From positions 1-13,849 of the forward strand of contig JAJYKC010000012.1 in assembly GCA_021788955.1 (NCBI GenBank): DNA of 13,849 bases, read 5' to 3'. Below, piece after piece: positions 6,778-13,849 of this stretch. The notes under the pieces are model-generated. The model was not told the DNA's origin, did not search any database, and saw only the letters and a list, made by a program, of their open reading frames with translations. A program made the translations under genes and the position numbers. This DNA is from Acidobacteriota bacterium (lineage in GTDB: Bacteria; Acidobacteriota; Terriglobia; Bryobacterales; Bryobacteraceae). Positions within the stretch are counted from its first letter, which is position 1, and each line of letters starts with the position of its first letter.

Positions 6778-8877
6778 ATGCCCACACGCCGTGGTTTTCT
6801 AGCCGGGTCAGCCGCGCTGGCCGCCGGAGCTTTGGGAGTAGATTCGCCAGCAGCGGCGCCACGGCCGGTCAAGGCCGCGGAGATGGAAGTATGGAGTTTG
6901 TGCGGGGACTGGCGGTTTCGGACCGATGCGGCGGGGAGTGGGGAGGCGGAGCATTGGTTTACGGGCGCGTCGCCGGCGGGGGAGTGGGACACGGTGGCGG
7001 TGCCGCACACGTGGCAGATTGACGGGCGGTATGTGGACTACCGGGGCGTGGCGTGGTACCGGCGGGAGTTCGACGCGTTGCCAGGTTGGCAGGGAACGGC
7101 GATACGGGTCGAATTCGAGGCGGTGTTTCACTCGGCGCGGGTCTGGGTGAACGGGACACTCGTTGGGGAGCATCTCAAGAAGGGGTACACGGCGTTTGCC
7201 TTCGACATCACGCGACTGGTGCGGTACGGCCAGCCGAACGTGATTGCGGTGCGGGTGGACAACGCGTTTAACGAGGGGATGCTGCCGCGGGGGCGGTCGA
7301 GCGACTGGGCGCACGATGGAGGGATCTTCCGGCCCGTGCAACTCCTGATTACGCCGGAAGTGTTTGTGGAAGCGGCGGACGTCGATACGGTTCCGGATTT
7401 CGCGGGAGGGAGCGCGCGGCTGGACATTGTGGTGCATGGGCGGAACGCGGGCGTCCGGGAGTGGAAAGAGAGCGCCGGCGTGAGGGTGATCGAGCGGGAG
7501 ACGGGACTGATTGCGGCTTCGAACGAGAATGCGGCGGCGATGGAGATGGCCGCCGGCGGGAGCGCCGTGAGTAAGTTCTCCGTCGAGTTAGACCATGCTA
7601 AGTTCTGGCATTTCGATCAACCGGCGCTATATGATCTGGAAGTTACTTTGGGCGGCGCATCAGGGCACCGGTTCCTGACTTCGTTCGGCGTGCGTAAATT
7701 CGAAGTAAAGGGGCAGGGACTGTACCTGAACAACGAGCGCGTGCGGCTGATGGGCGTGGAGAGGATGGCGGGAAGCAATCCGGAGTATGGGATGGCGGAG
7801 CCGGAGTCCTGGATTGATCACGACCATGACGATTTGAAGTACCTGAACTGCGTGTTCACGCTGGTCCATTGGCCGCAGGACAAGAGAGTGCTCGATTACT
7901 GCGATGAACACGGCATTCTGATTCAGACGGAGGTGCCGGCGTGGGGTCCGAACACGTTCGCGGGGATGACGGACGAGCCCAACCCGGAGATTCTCGCGAG
8001 CGGAATGGAGCAGTTGCGCGAGATGGTGGCGCGGGATCGGAACCATCCTTGTATTGGCTCATGGGGCGTGTGCAACGAGATCAATGGGCAGAATCCGCCG
8101 GCCTACGCGTTTGCAAAGCGAATGTATGAGGAGTCGAAGAAGCTGGATCCGGGGCGGCTGGTAAGCTACGCGTCGCATTCGTTGTTTCACACACCGGACA
8201 AGGATGTAGCCGGTGTGATGGACTTCGTGATGATGAACGAGTATTACGGGAGCTGGCAGAAAGGCGGGCCGGAGGATCTGAAGAAGACGGTGGACGGAGT
8301 GCACGCAGCGTTTCCGGACAAGCCGATTGTGATCAGCGAGTACGGCTATTGCGCCTGCACGGCGGACCGGCCGGAAGGCGACCAGATGCGGCGGGAGGTG
8401 TTGGCTTCGCAGGATGAGGTGTTCCGCGAGCGCGATTACATGGCGGGATTGATTTTCTTCTGTTACAACGATTACCGGACGCACGTGGGCGACCGGGGAT
8501 TGGGCGTCATGCGGCAGAGGGTTCATGGCGTGGTTGACTTATACGGCGCGCCGAAGGGTTCTTATGAGCTGCTGCGGATGGAGTCGAGCCCGATTGCGGC
8601 GCTCACGGTGGAAGGTAAGCCGAAGGACTTGAAGTTGAAGGTGAGGACGCGGGCGCACTTGCCGGGTTATGTTTTGCGCGGGTATAAGCTGCGCGGCGTT
8701 TACTACGGCTCTGGCGAAATTCCGGTGGAGCGCAAAGAGGCCGATCTGCCGGACTTATCTCCAGGGCAGACGGTAGACGTGAGCATGGCGTTCAGCGAGG
8801 CGATTCCGCTAAAGATCGAGTTCGATATATTACGGCCGACGGGCTTTTCGGCTTATTCCCAGACATGGAAGCTGTGA
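6778..8877 (+). CDS. Tat-exported glycoside hydrolase family 2 enzyme
   Basis: This 699-residue exported glycosidase hydrolyses beta-glycosides by a retaining mechanism. The N-terminus has a Tat signal (PTRRGFLAG, twin Arg at 4-5, hydrophobic to about 20, AAA near 25-27). GH2 domains follow in order: sugar-binding jelly roll (about 38-195, with WYRREF and VWVNG), immunoglobulin-like domain (about 196-305) and TIM barrel (about 306-600). The acid/base is Glu434 in CNEING and the nucleophile Glu521 in ISEYG, so the active site is intact. NEYYGSW (487-493) resembles beta-glucuronidases, but the NxK carboxylate-binding motif of classical ones is not seen around 578-590, so the substrate is open (galactoside, uronide or other). 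The frame is open upstream to 6553 inside the LacI gene; 6778 is chosen because it begins the Tat signal. The DUF5107 gene follows after 4 bp. Confidence 0.92.
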   Translation: MPTRRGFLAGSAALAAGALGVDSPAAAPRPVKAAEMEVWSLCGDWRFRTDAAGSGEAEHWFTGASPAGEWDTVAVPHTWQIDGRYVDYRGVAWYRREFDALPGWQGTAIRVEFEAVFHSARVWVNGTLVGEHLKKGYTAFAFDITRLVRYGQPNVIAVRVDNAFNEGMLPRGRSSDWAHDGGIFRPVQLLITPEVFVEAADVDTVPDFAGGSARLDIVVHGRNAGVREWKESAGVRVIERETGLIAASNENAAAMEMAAGGSAVSKFSVELDHAKFWHFDQPALYDLEVTLGGASGHRFLTSFGVRKFEVKGQGLYLNNERVRLMGVERMAGSNPEYGMAEPESWIDHDHDDLKYLNCVFTLVHWPQDKRVLDYCDEHGILIQTEVPAWGPNTFAGMTDEPNPEILASGMEQLREMVARDRNHPCIGSWGVCNEINGQNPPAYAFAKRMYEESKKLDPGRLVSYASHSLFHTPDKDVAGVMDFVMMNEYYGSWQKGGPEDLKKTVDGVHAAFPDKPIVISEYGYCACTADRPEGDQMRREVLASQDEVFRERDYMAGLIFFCYNDYRTHVGDRGLGVMRQRVHGVVDLYGAPKGSYELLRMESSPIAALTVEGKPKDLKLKVRTRAHLPGYVLRGYKLRGVYYGSGEIPVERKEADLPDLSPGQTVDVSMAFSEAIPLKIEFDILRPTGFSAYSQTWKL

Positions 8878-8881
8878 GACC

Positions 8882-11800
8882 GTGAAGCCGTTTGAGCTGC
8901 CGCGAGCGCCGCGTAACCTGGAGGGCCCGGTGAAGGCATGGGCGGAGCCGGTGTGCATACCGACTTACGAGCCGATGGCCCCGGACAAGAACCCGATGTT
9001 TTTGGACAAGCGGGTGTACCAGGGTTCGAGCGGGCGTGTGTATCCCCTGCCGTTCATCGACCGGATTTCGACCGAGCGGAAGGATAAGTGGTGGACCGCG
9101 GTACATATCGAGAACGAGTACTTGCGAGTGATGGTGTTGCCGGAGATCGGCGGGCGGATTCACGTTGGGCTGGACAAGACGAACGGGTACGATTTTTTCT
9201 ACCGGCAGAACGTGATCAAGCCGGCGCTGGTGGGGCTTGCCGGGCCGTGGATTTCGGGCGGGGTGGAGTTCAACTGGCCCCAGCATCACCGTCCCGCGAC
9301 GTTCATGCCGGTGGACTTTCACATTGAAGAGCATGGCGATGGATCGCGGACAGTGTGGCTGAGCGATTACGATCCGATGCTGCGGATGAAAGGGATGCAC
9401 GGGATTTGTCTCTATCCGGGCCGCGCGGTTCTGGAATTGAAGGTGCGGCTGTACAACGGGACGCCGATTGCGCAAACGTTCCTGTGGTGGGCGAACGCGG
9501 CGGTAAGGGTGCATGAGTTGTACCAGTCCTTCTTTCCCGAGGATGTGCACTTCGTGGCCGATCATGCCAAACGGGCGATGAGTACGTTCCCATTGTGCGA
9601 GGGCGTTTATTACGGCGTGGATTACGCGGCGCGGGGGTGCGAGCGGAAGGCTGCGGCCGCACGGGGCCAGAAGTATGTTCCGCCGGGGACTTACGCCCCG
9701 AACGATCTCAGTTGGTACGCGAACATTCCGGTACCGACTTCTTACATGGCGCTGGGCTCGCGGGAGGATTTCTTCGGCGGGTACGACCATAAGTTAGAGG
9801 CCGGCGTGGTGCATGTGGCGGAGCATCGGATCGCGCCGGGGAAGAAACAATGGACGTGGGGCAACCATGAGTTCGGGCGGGCGTGGGACCGGAACCTGAG
9901 CGACGATGAAGGGCCGTATATCGAGCTGATGGCGGGCGTTTATACGGACAATCAGCCGGATTTTTCGTTTCTGACGCCGGGGGAGACGAGGACGTTCCAG
10001 CAGTGTTGGTATCCGATCCAGAAGATCGGGCCTGCGCAGAAGGCGAATACGGACGCGGCGGTCAGTCTGAAGGTGAAAGAACGCGCAGCTCGCGTGGGAG
10101 TTTGCGTGACGCGGCCGTTCGATGGGGCGGTGGTCCGTTTGGGGTGCGGATCAAGCGTGATCGGCGAGTGGGTGCGGGATCTGAAGCCGGGCGCGGCGTT
10201 GGTGGAGGAGGTGCGGTTGCCGGCGGGCGTTGAGGAGGCGGGATTGACGTTGGCGGTGCATGCGCGCGTGGGCGAGGAAGTGATCCGGTACGAGCGGGTG
10301 GAGCGGGAAGCGGGGAAACCGCCGGCGCCGGCGAGCGAGCCCTTGCCGCCGGAGCAGATCGCGAGCGTGGATGATCTCTATCTGACGGGGTTGCACCTGG
10401 AGCAGTACCGGCACGCGACGCGGCGGCCGGAAGATTACTGGCGCGAGGCGCTGCGCCGGGATGCAGGGGACGCACGGGCGAACAATGCGCTGGGGTTGTG
10501 GCATCTCCGGCGCGGCGAGTTCGCGTTGGCCGAGAGATGTTTCCGGAGAGCGATCGAGAGGCTGACGTGGCGCAATCCGAATCCGTATGACGGCGAGGCG
10601 TATTACAACCTGGGCTTGGCGCTGCGGTATCGCGGGGAAGACACGGACGCTTACGACGCGTTTTTCAAGGCGGCCTGGAACAGCGCGTGGCGGGCGCCGT
10701 CGTATTTCGCGATTGCGGAGATGGATGCCAAGCGTGGGCACTGGGCGGCGGCGCTCGCGCACGTGGAGGAGGCGCTTGCGTGCGGGGTGATGCATCTGAA
10801 GGCGCGGAACCTCCGCGTTGTGGCGAAACGTAAGTTGGGCGATGGGGCGGGAGCGGAGAAGGTACTCGAAGAGACTCTGGCCCAAGATCCGCTGGATGCG
10901 TGGGCGCTCTATTTGAGAGAACCGTGGACTCGGATGACGAACGCGGTGCGGATTGACCTGGCCTGCGACTACGAGCGCTTGGGGTTGTACGAAGAGGCGA
11001 CGGCGATACTTACGGCGTGCGACCGCGGAGCGAAAGACGGCACAGTGCCGATGGTTTTCTACGCGGCGGCATACTGCCAGGCGAAAGCGGGAAATCGGGA
11101 AGCGGCCGCGAAGTTCCGCCGGGAGGCAGAGGCGGCGCGGCCGGATTATTGTTTTCCGAGCCGGTTGGAAGAGGCTCTGATTCTCGAAGCGGCGACGGAG
11201 GCGAATCCGCGGGATGGGCGGGCGGCGTATTACTTGGGCAATCTTTTCTATGACCGGCAGCGGCACGCGGAGGCGATTGCGCTGTGGGAACGCGCGGCGG
11301 AAATCGATGCGGCGTTTCCGACGGTGTGGCGGAATTTGGGGATAGCGTATTTCAACGTGTCTGCCGATGCGGAGAAGGCGCGGCATGCGTTTGACAAGGC
11401 GTTTGCCGCCGGAGCGGGCGACGCGCGGATACTTTATGAGCGGGACCAGCTTTGGAAGCGGATTGGTGAGCGGCCCGAGCGGCGGCTGGAAGAGATCGAG
11501 CGCCTTCCTGAGTTAGTGCGGCAGAGGGACGATTTATCGGTGGAGTTAGCTGCGCTATATAACTTGACAGGCGCGCCGGAGAACGCGCTCGCGGTGATGG
11601 AGGCGCGGCGGTTCCAGCCCTGGGAGGGTGGAGAGGGTTTGGCGCTGGGACAATTTGTAGCGGCGCAGGTTGCGCTGGGCACGCGGGCAGTGGCGGACCG
11701 GGATTTCGAGGAGGCCATCCAAAGGTTGGAGCGGGCGCTTGATCCACCGGAGAGCCTGGGCGAGGCGTGGCATCCGCTGGTGAGCCGGAGTAACATCTTT

Positions 11801-12274
11801 TACTGGCTTGGCGCGGCGCACCAGGGCAGGGGAGACACGGCGGCGGCGCGGTTGTACTGGGACAAGGCGGCGGCCGAGCGTGGGGATTTCCAGCAGATGG
11901 CCGTGCAGGAGTTTTCCCAGATGAGTTACTACAGCGGGCTGTCGATGGCTTGTCTCGGGGAGACGGAGGAAGCCCGGCGGATGTTCGAGCAAATGCTCGA
12001 GTATGCAGCGGACCTTCGGCGGAGGGAGCCGAAGATCGACTATTTCGCGACATCTCTGCCCTTGATGCTGCTGTTCAACGACGATTTGCGCAAGCGGAAC
12101 GAGGTGACGGCGGCATTTCTGGAGGCGCAGGCGAAGTTGGGCCTGGGCGACAAGGCGGAGGGGCTGGATCTGCTGCAGAGCGTGCTTTCGGCGGACCGCA
12201 ATCATGCGGGAGCGGCGGACCTGATGGCGGAACTCGAACTCGAAGCGGACCCGCGCTCCGCCACGAGGCGCTGA
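8882..12274 (+). CDS. DUF5107 domain protein with C-terminal TPR repeats
   Basis: The 1130-residue protein has an N-terminal DUF5107-type beta-rich domain (about 25-385) and a long TPR-like alpha solenoid (about 500-1120; clear units near 570-600, 776-842, 970-1000 and 1080-1113). Striking motifs in the first domain are LPEIGGRIHVGLD (86-98), GGVEFNWPQHHRP (126-138), WTWGNHEFGRAW (324-335) and GPYIELMAG (344-352). Candidate functional residues are Glu129, His135, His136, Glu330 and Glu348, chosen by motif density and not by an alignment. The fold resembles galactose-mutarotase-like sugar-binding domains (inference). No biochemical function is assigned here. No signal peptide is visible, so it should be cytoplasmic. 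The GTG start lies 4 bp after the GH2 stop, with GGAAG inside the end of that gene, suggesting translational coupling. Its place between a hydrolase and a sugar permease suggests action on an imported sugar. Confidence 0.88.
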   Translation: MKPFELPRAPRNLEGPVKAWAEPVCIPTYEPMAPDKNPMFLDKRVYQGSSGRVYPLPFIDRISTERKDKWWTAVHIENEYLRVMVLPEIGGRIHVGLDKTNGYDFFYRQNVIKPALVGLAGPWISGGVEFNWPQHHRPATFMPVDFHIEEHGDGSRTVWLSDYDPMLRMKGMHGICLYPGRAVLELKVRLYNGTPIAQTFLWWANAAVRVHELYQSFFPEDVHFVADHAKRAMSTFPLCEGVYYGVDYAARGCERKAAAARGQKYVPPGTYAPNDLSWYANIPVPTSYMALGSREDFFGGYDHKLEAGVVHVAEHRIAPGKKQWTWGNHEFGRAWDRNLSDDEGPYIELMAGVYTDNQPDFSFLTPGETRTFQQCWYPIQKIGPAQKANTDAAVSLKVKERAARVGVCVTRPFDGAVVRLGCGSSVIGEWVRDLKPGAALVEEVRLPAGVEEAGLTLAVHARVGEEVIRYERVEREAGKPPAPASEPLPPEQIASVDDLYLTGLHLEQYRHATRRPEDYWREALRRDAGDARANNALGLWHLRRGEFALAERCFRRAIERLTWRNPNPYDGEAYYNLGLALRYRGEDTDAYDAFFKAAWNSAWRAPSYFAIAEMDAKRGHWAAALAHVEEALACGVMHLKARNLRVVAKRKLGDGAGAEKVLEETLAQDPLDAWALYLREPWTRMTNAVRIDLACDYERLGLYEEATAILTACDRGAKDGTVPMVFYAAAYCQAKAGNREAAAKFRREAEAARPDYCFPSRLEEALILEAATEANPRDGRAAYYLGNLFYDRQRHAEAIALWERAAEIDAAFPTVWRNLGIAYFNVSADAEKARHAFDKAFAAGAGDARILYERDQLWKRIGERPERRLEEIERLPELVRQRDDLSVELAALYNLTGAPENALAVMEARRFQPWEGGEGLALGQFVAAQVALGTRAVADRDFEEAIQRLERALDPPESLGEAWHPLVSRSNIFYWLGAAHQGRGDTAAARLYWDKAAAERGDFQQMAVQEFSQMSYYSGLSMACLGETEEARRMFEQMLEYAADLRRREPKIDYFATSLPLMLLFNDDLRKRNEVTAAFLEAQAKLGLGDKAEGLDLLQSVLSADRNHAGAADLMAELELEADPRSATRR

Positions 12275-12283
12275 GGGCCTTTC

Positions 12284-13714
12284 GTGCACGACGGGCGCGC
12301 ATTGGCGGGTCAGGCGGCGAGCGGGATTGAGTACCGGACCCGGTATATCTGGATGATTTCGACGGTGGCGGCGCTGGGCGGCCTGCTTTTCGGCTACGAC
12401 TGGGTGGTGATCGGCGGGGCGAAGCCTTTCTACGAAACTTATTTTCGACTTAATTCGGCGGAGTTGATCGGATGGGCGAACAGTTGCGCGCTGTTAGGTT
12501 GTCTGATCGGCTCGGTGATGTCTGGAGTGACAGCGGACCGGTTCGGACGGAAGCCGCTGCTGATTCTTTCGGCATTTCTGTTCGCGGCGTCGTCGGTGTT
12601 GACGGGCTGGGCGCCGGAATTCACGTGGTTTGTCACGTGGCGGATCTGCGGGGGCGTGGCGATCGGGATGGCGTCGAACGTATCGCCGCTGTACATCGCG
12701 GAGATCAGTCCGGCGGCGTGGCGCGGGCGGTTAGTGGCGCTCAACCAATTGACGATCGTCGTGGGGATTCTGGCGGCGCAGGTGGTGAACTGGCTGATCG
12801 CGGACGCGGTGCCGGACAACGCGACGGCGGAGATGATCCGGCTTTCGTGGAACGGGCAGGCCGGATGGCGGTGGATGTTTACGGCTGTGGCGGCGCCGGC
12901 GCTTGTGTTTTTCACCAGTGCGTGGATCGTGCCGGAGAGTCCGCGATGGCTGCTGCGACGCGGGAGGACGGCGGCGGCGCGGAAGACACTGGAGCGGATC
13001 GGCGGCGAGGCACATGCGGCGCGATCGCTCGAAGAAATCGAGGAGACAATTCACGCGGGGCCGGACGATGGAGGGGGATGGGCACATCTGCGGAGCCACG
13101 CGGTGGGGAAGATCCTTCTGATTGGGGTGGCGCTGGCGGTTCTGCAGCAGTGGTGCGGGATCAACGTGATCTTCAATTACGCGGAGGAGATTTACCGCGG
13201 CGCGGGGTACGGGATCAGCGGGATGCTGTTCAATGTGGTGATAACCGGGGTGGTGAACCTGGTATTCACGCTGGTGGCGCTGGGATTTGTAGACCGGGCC
13301 GGTAGACGGTCCCTGATGCTGGTGGGCTGCGGCGGGCTTGCGGTGTCGCATCTGCTGATCGGGTTTGCGTACATGGCGCAGTTGCGGGGTGCGACGGTGC
13401 TGGTGCTGACGCTGTGCACGATCGGATGCTACGCGATGACGCTGGCGCCGGTAACGTGGGTTTTGATTTCCGAGATCTTCCCGAACCGGGTGCGCGGGGC
13501 GGCGGTTTCGGTTTCCGTGTCGGCGTTGTGGATTGCTTCGTTCCTGCTGACTTACACCTTTCCGCTGCTCGAACGAAGCGTGGGGCAGGCGGGGACCTTC
13601 TGGACTTACTCGGGGATCTGCGTGGCCGGGTTTGTGTTTGTGTACGGTTCGGTGCGGGAGACGAAGGGGAAGACACTTGAGGAGATCGAGCGCCAATTCA
13701 ACTCGCCTGCGTAG
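12284..13714 (+). CDS. MFS sugar-porter family transporter
   Basis: This 476-residue inner-membrane permease has about 12 transmembrane segments and moves a sugar into the cytoplasm, probably with protons. Sugar-porter signatures are present in order: GGLLFGYD (32-39), DRFGRK (85-90), PESPRWL (217-223), the QQWCGINVIFNY segment (288-299), DRAGRR (337-342) and ETKGKTLEEIE (459-469). The length is typical of the family. It starts at GTG 9 bp after the DUF5107 stop; the GAGGG that overlaps this stop serves as Shine-Dalgarno, so it belongs to the operon. It likely imports the monosaccharide or disaccharide freed by the exported GH2 enzyme. Related members carry xylose, galactose, arabinose or glucose; the substrate cannot be chosen from sequence alone. 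Transmembrane boundaries were judged by eye. Confidence 0.93.
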   Translation: MHDGRALAGQAASGIEYRTRYIWMISTVAALGGLLFGYDWVVIGGAKPFYETYFRLNSAELIGWANSCALLGCLIGSVMSGVTADRFGRKPLLILSAFLFAASSVLTGWAPEFTWFVTWRICGGVAIGMASNVSPLYIAEISPAAWRGRLVALNQLTIVVGILAAQVVNWLIADAVPDNATAEMIRLSWNGQAGWRWMFTAVAAPALVFFTSAWIVPESPRWLLRRGRTAAARKTLERIGGEAHAARSLEEIEETIHAGPDDGGGWAHLRSHAVGKILLIGVALAVLQQWCGINVIFNYAEEIYRGAGYGISGMLFNVVITGVVNLVFTLVALGFVDRAGRRSLMLVGCGGLAVSHLLIGFAYMAQLRGATVLVLTLCTIGCYAMTLAPVTWVLISEIFPNRVRGAAVSVSVSALWIASFLLTYTFPLLERSVGQAGTFWTYSGICVAGFVFVYGSVRETKGKTLEEIERQFNSPA

Positions 13715-13725
13715 TCTTGGGGCAA

Positions 13726-13741
13726 GGGGCGTCTTCGCCCT
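13726..13741 (+). terminator. Weak hairpin after the MFS gene, possible operon end
   Basis: GGGCG (13727-13731) pairs with CGCCC (13736-13740) around a TCTT loop, with one outer G-T pair, 12 nt after the MFS stop. No T-run follows, so this is at best a weak or Rho-assisted terminator, or an RNA 3'-end-stabilising hairpin. Confidence 0.3.
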
Positions 13742-13783
13742 GTCCGCAGGGGTGGCTTCAGGTGGCTCTCCGAGAAGAGGAAA

Positions 13784-13789
13784 TATAAT
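13784..13789 (+). promoter_or_regulatory. Perfect TATAAT, possible -10 box of the next gene
   Basis: An exact TATAAT stands out in this GC-rich sequence. No good -35 is found at 16-18 bp; TTCAGG is 21 bp upstream. An ATG sits 6 bp downstream at 13796, about where transcription would begin, so a leaderless transcript is possible. Confidence 0.35.
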
Positions 13790-13795
13790 GGCAGG

Positions 13796-13840
13796 ATGAG
13801 CCGCGCGCGGGCCGCACGTAGCGAACGGATACGGAAATGA
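13796..13840 (+). CDS. Possible 14-codon arginine-rich leader ORF
   Basis: The reading frame encodes MSRARAARSERIRK and then TGA, with five arginines in 14 residues. Its stop overlaps a second ATG (13837) in an ATGA arrangement, and that second frame is open to the window end, though only four codons are visible. It could be a translated leader coupled to the next gene or mere chance; there is no Shine-Dalgarno at good spacing. The sequence ends too soon to identify the following gene. Confidence 0.2.
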   Translation: MSRARAARSERIRK

Positions 13841-13849
13841 TCGACAGAG

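Noticed and set aside
8792..9790. A 332-codon minus-strand frame over the GH2/DUF5107 junction
   Set aside because: Arg/Pro/His-rich antisense shadow across an operon junction; no recognisable family.
10151..11386. A 411-codon minus-strand frame inside the DUF5107-TPR gene
   Set aside because: Arg/Pro-rich shadow of the high-GC sense gene; no domain, and the sense frame is continuous over 1130 residues.
1..13849. Defence system, mobile element, prophage or CRISPR array
   Set aside because: No transposase, integrase, nuclease, phage gene, inverted terminal repeat or repeat-spacer array was seen. All large genes fit an exported-carbohydrate locus with uniform composition.

Overview
The window comes from a GC-rich bacterial chromosome. 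Its genes resemble those of the Acidobacteria, probably a Solibacter/Bryobacter-type member of the Bryobacterales. The basis is a ~1,170-residue TonB-dependent receptor with an N-terminal carboxypeptidase-regulatory-like domain and no SusD partner, next to a secreted TPR protein and a CRTAC1/FG-GAP-type protein, plus a DUF5107-TPR protein. The taxonomic call is inference from gene content; no rRNA or marker gene is present.

Layout. Two divergent blocks meet at a ~200-bp control region (about 5438-5636). Leftward (minus strand) run a TonB-dependent outer-membrane receptor, a secreted TPR protein and a Tat-exported FG-GAP/CRTAC1-like protein cut by the left edge. Rightward run a LacI-family regulator, a Tat-exported glycoside hydrolase family 2 (GH2) enzyme, an 1130-residue DUF5107-TPR protein with no signal peptide, and a sugar-porter MFS permease. 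The last three are packed 4 and 9 bp apart and look like one operon. The final 135 bp hold a weak hairpin and what may be the start of the next gene. There are no RNA genes, mobile elements, CRISPR arrays or long repeats.

How it may work. This reads as an acidobacterial carbohydrate-utilisation locus. The TonB-dependent receptor would import an oligosaccharide or glycoside across the outer membrane. The GH2 enzyme would cleave it in the periplasm. The MFS permease would take the sugar into the cytoplasm, where the DUF5107-TPR protein may act on it or its derivative. The LacI regulator would sense the sugar. A shared CGTACAC motif upstream of the receptor, the regulator and the GH2 gene is a plausible operator that ties the two blocks together. 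The substrate cannot be named from sequence.

Most unusual points. (1) A strong hairpin followed by T6 on the minus strand, just after the receptor stop codon, has the start codon of the TPR gene in its loop and that gene's Shine-Dalgarno in its 5' arm, so terminator and start site are superimposed. (2) The DUF5107-TPR protein is a large, apparently cytoplasmic protein of unknown reaction, embedded between a hydrolase and a sugar transporter.
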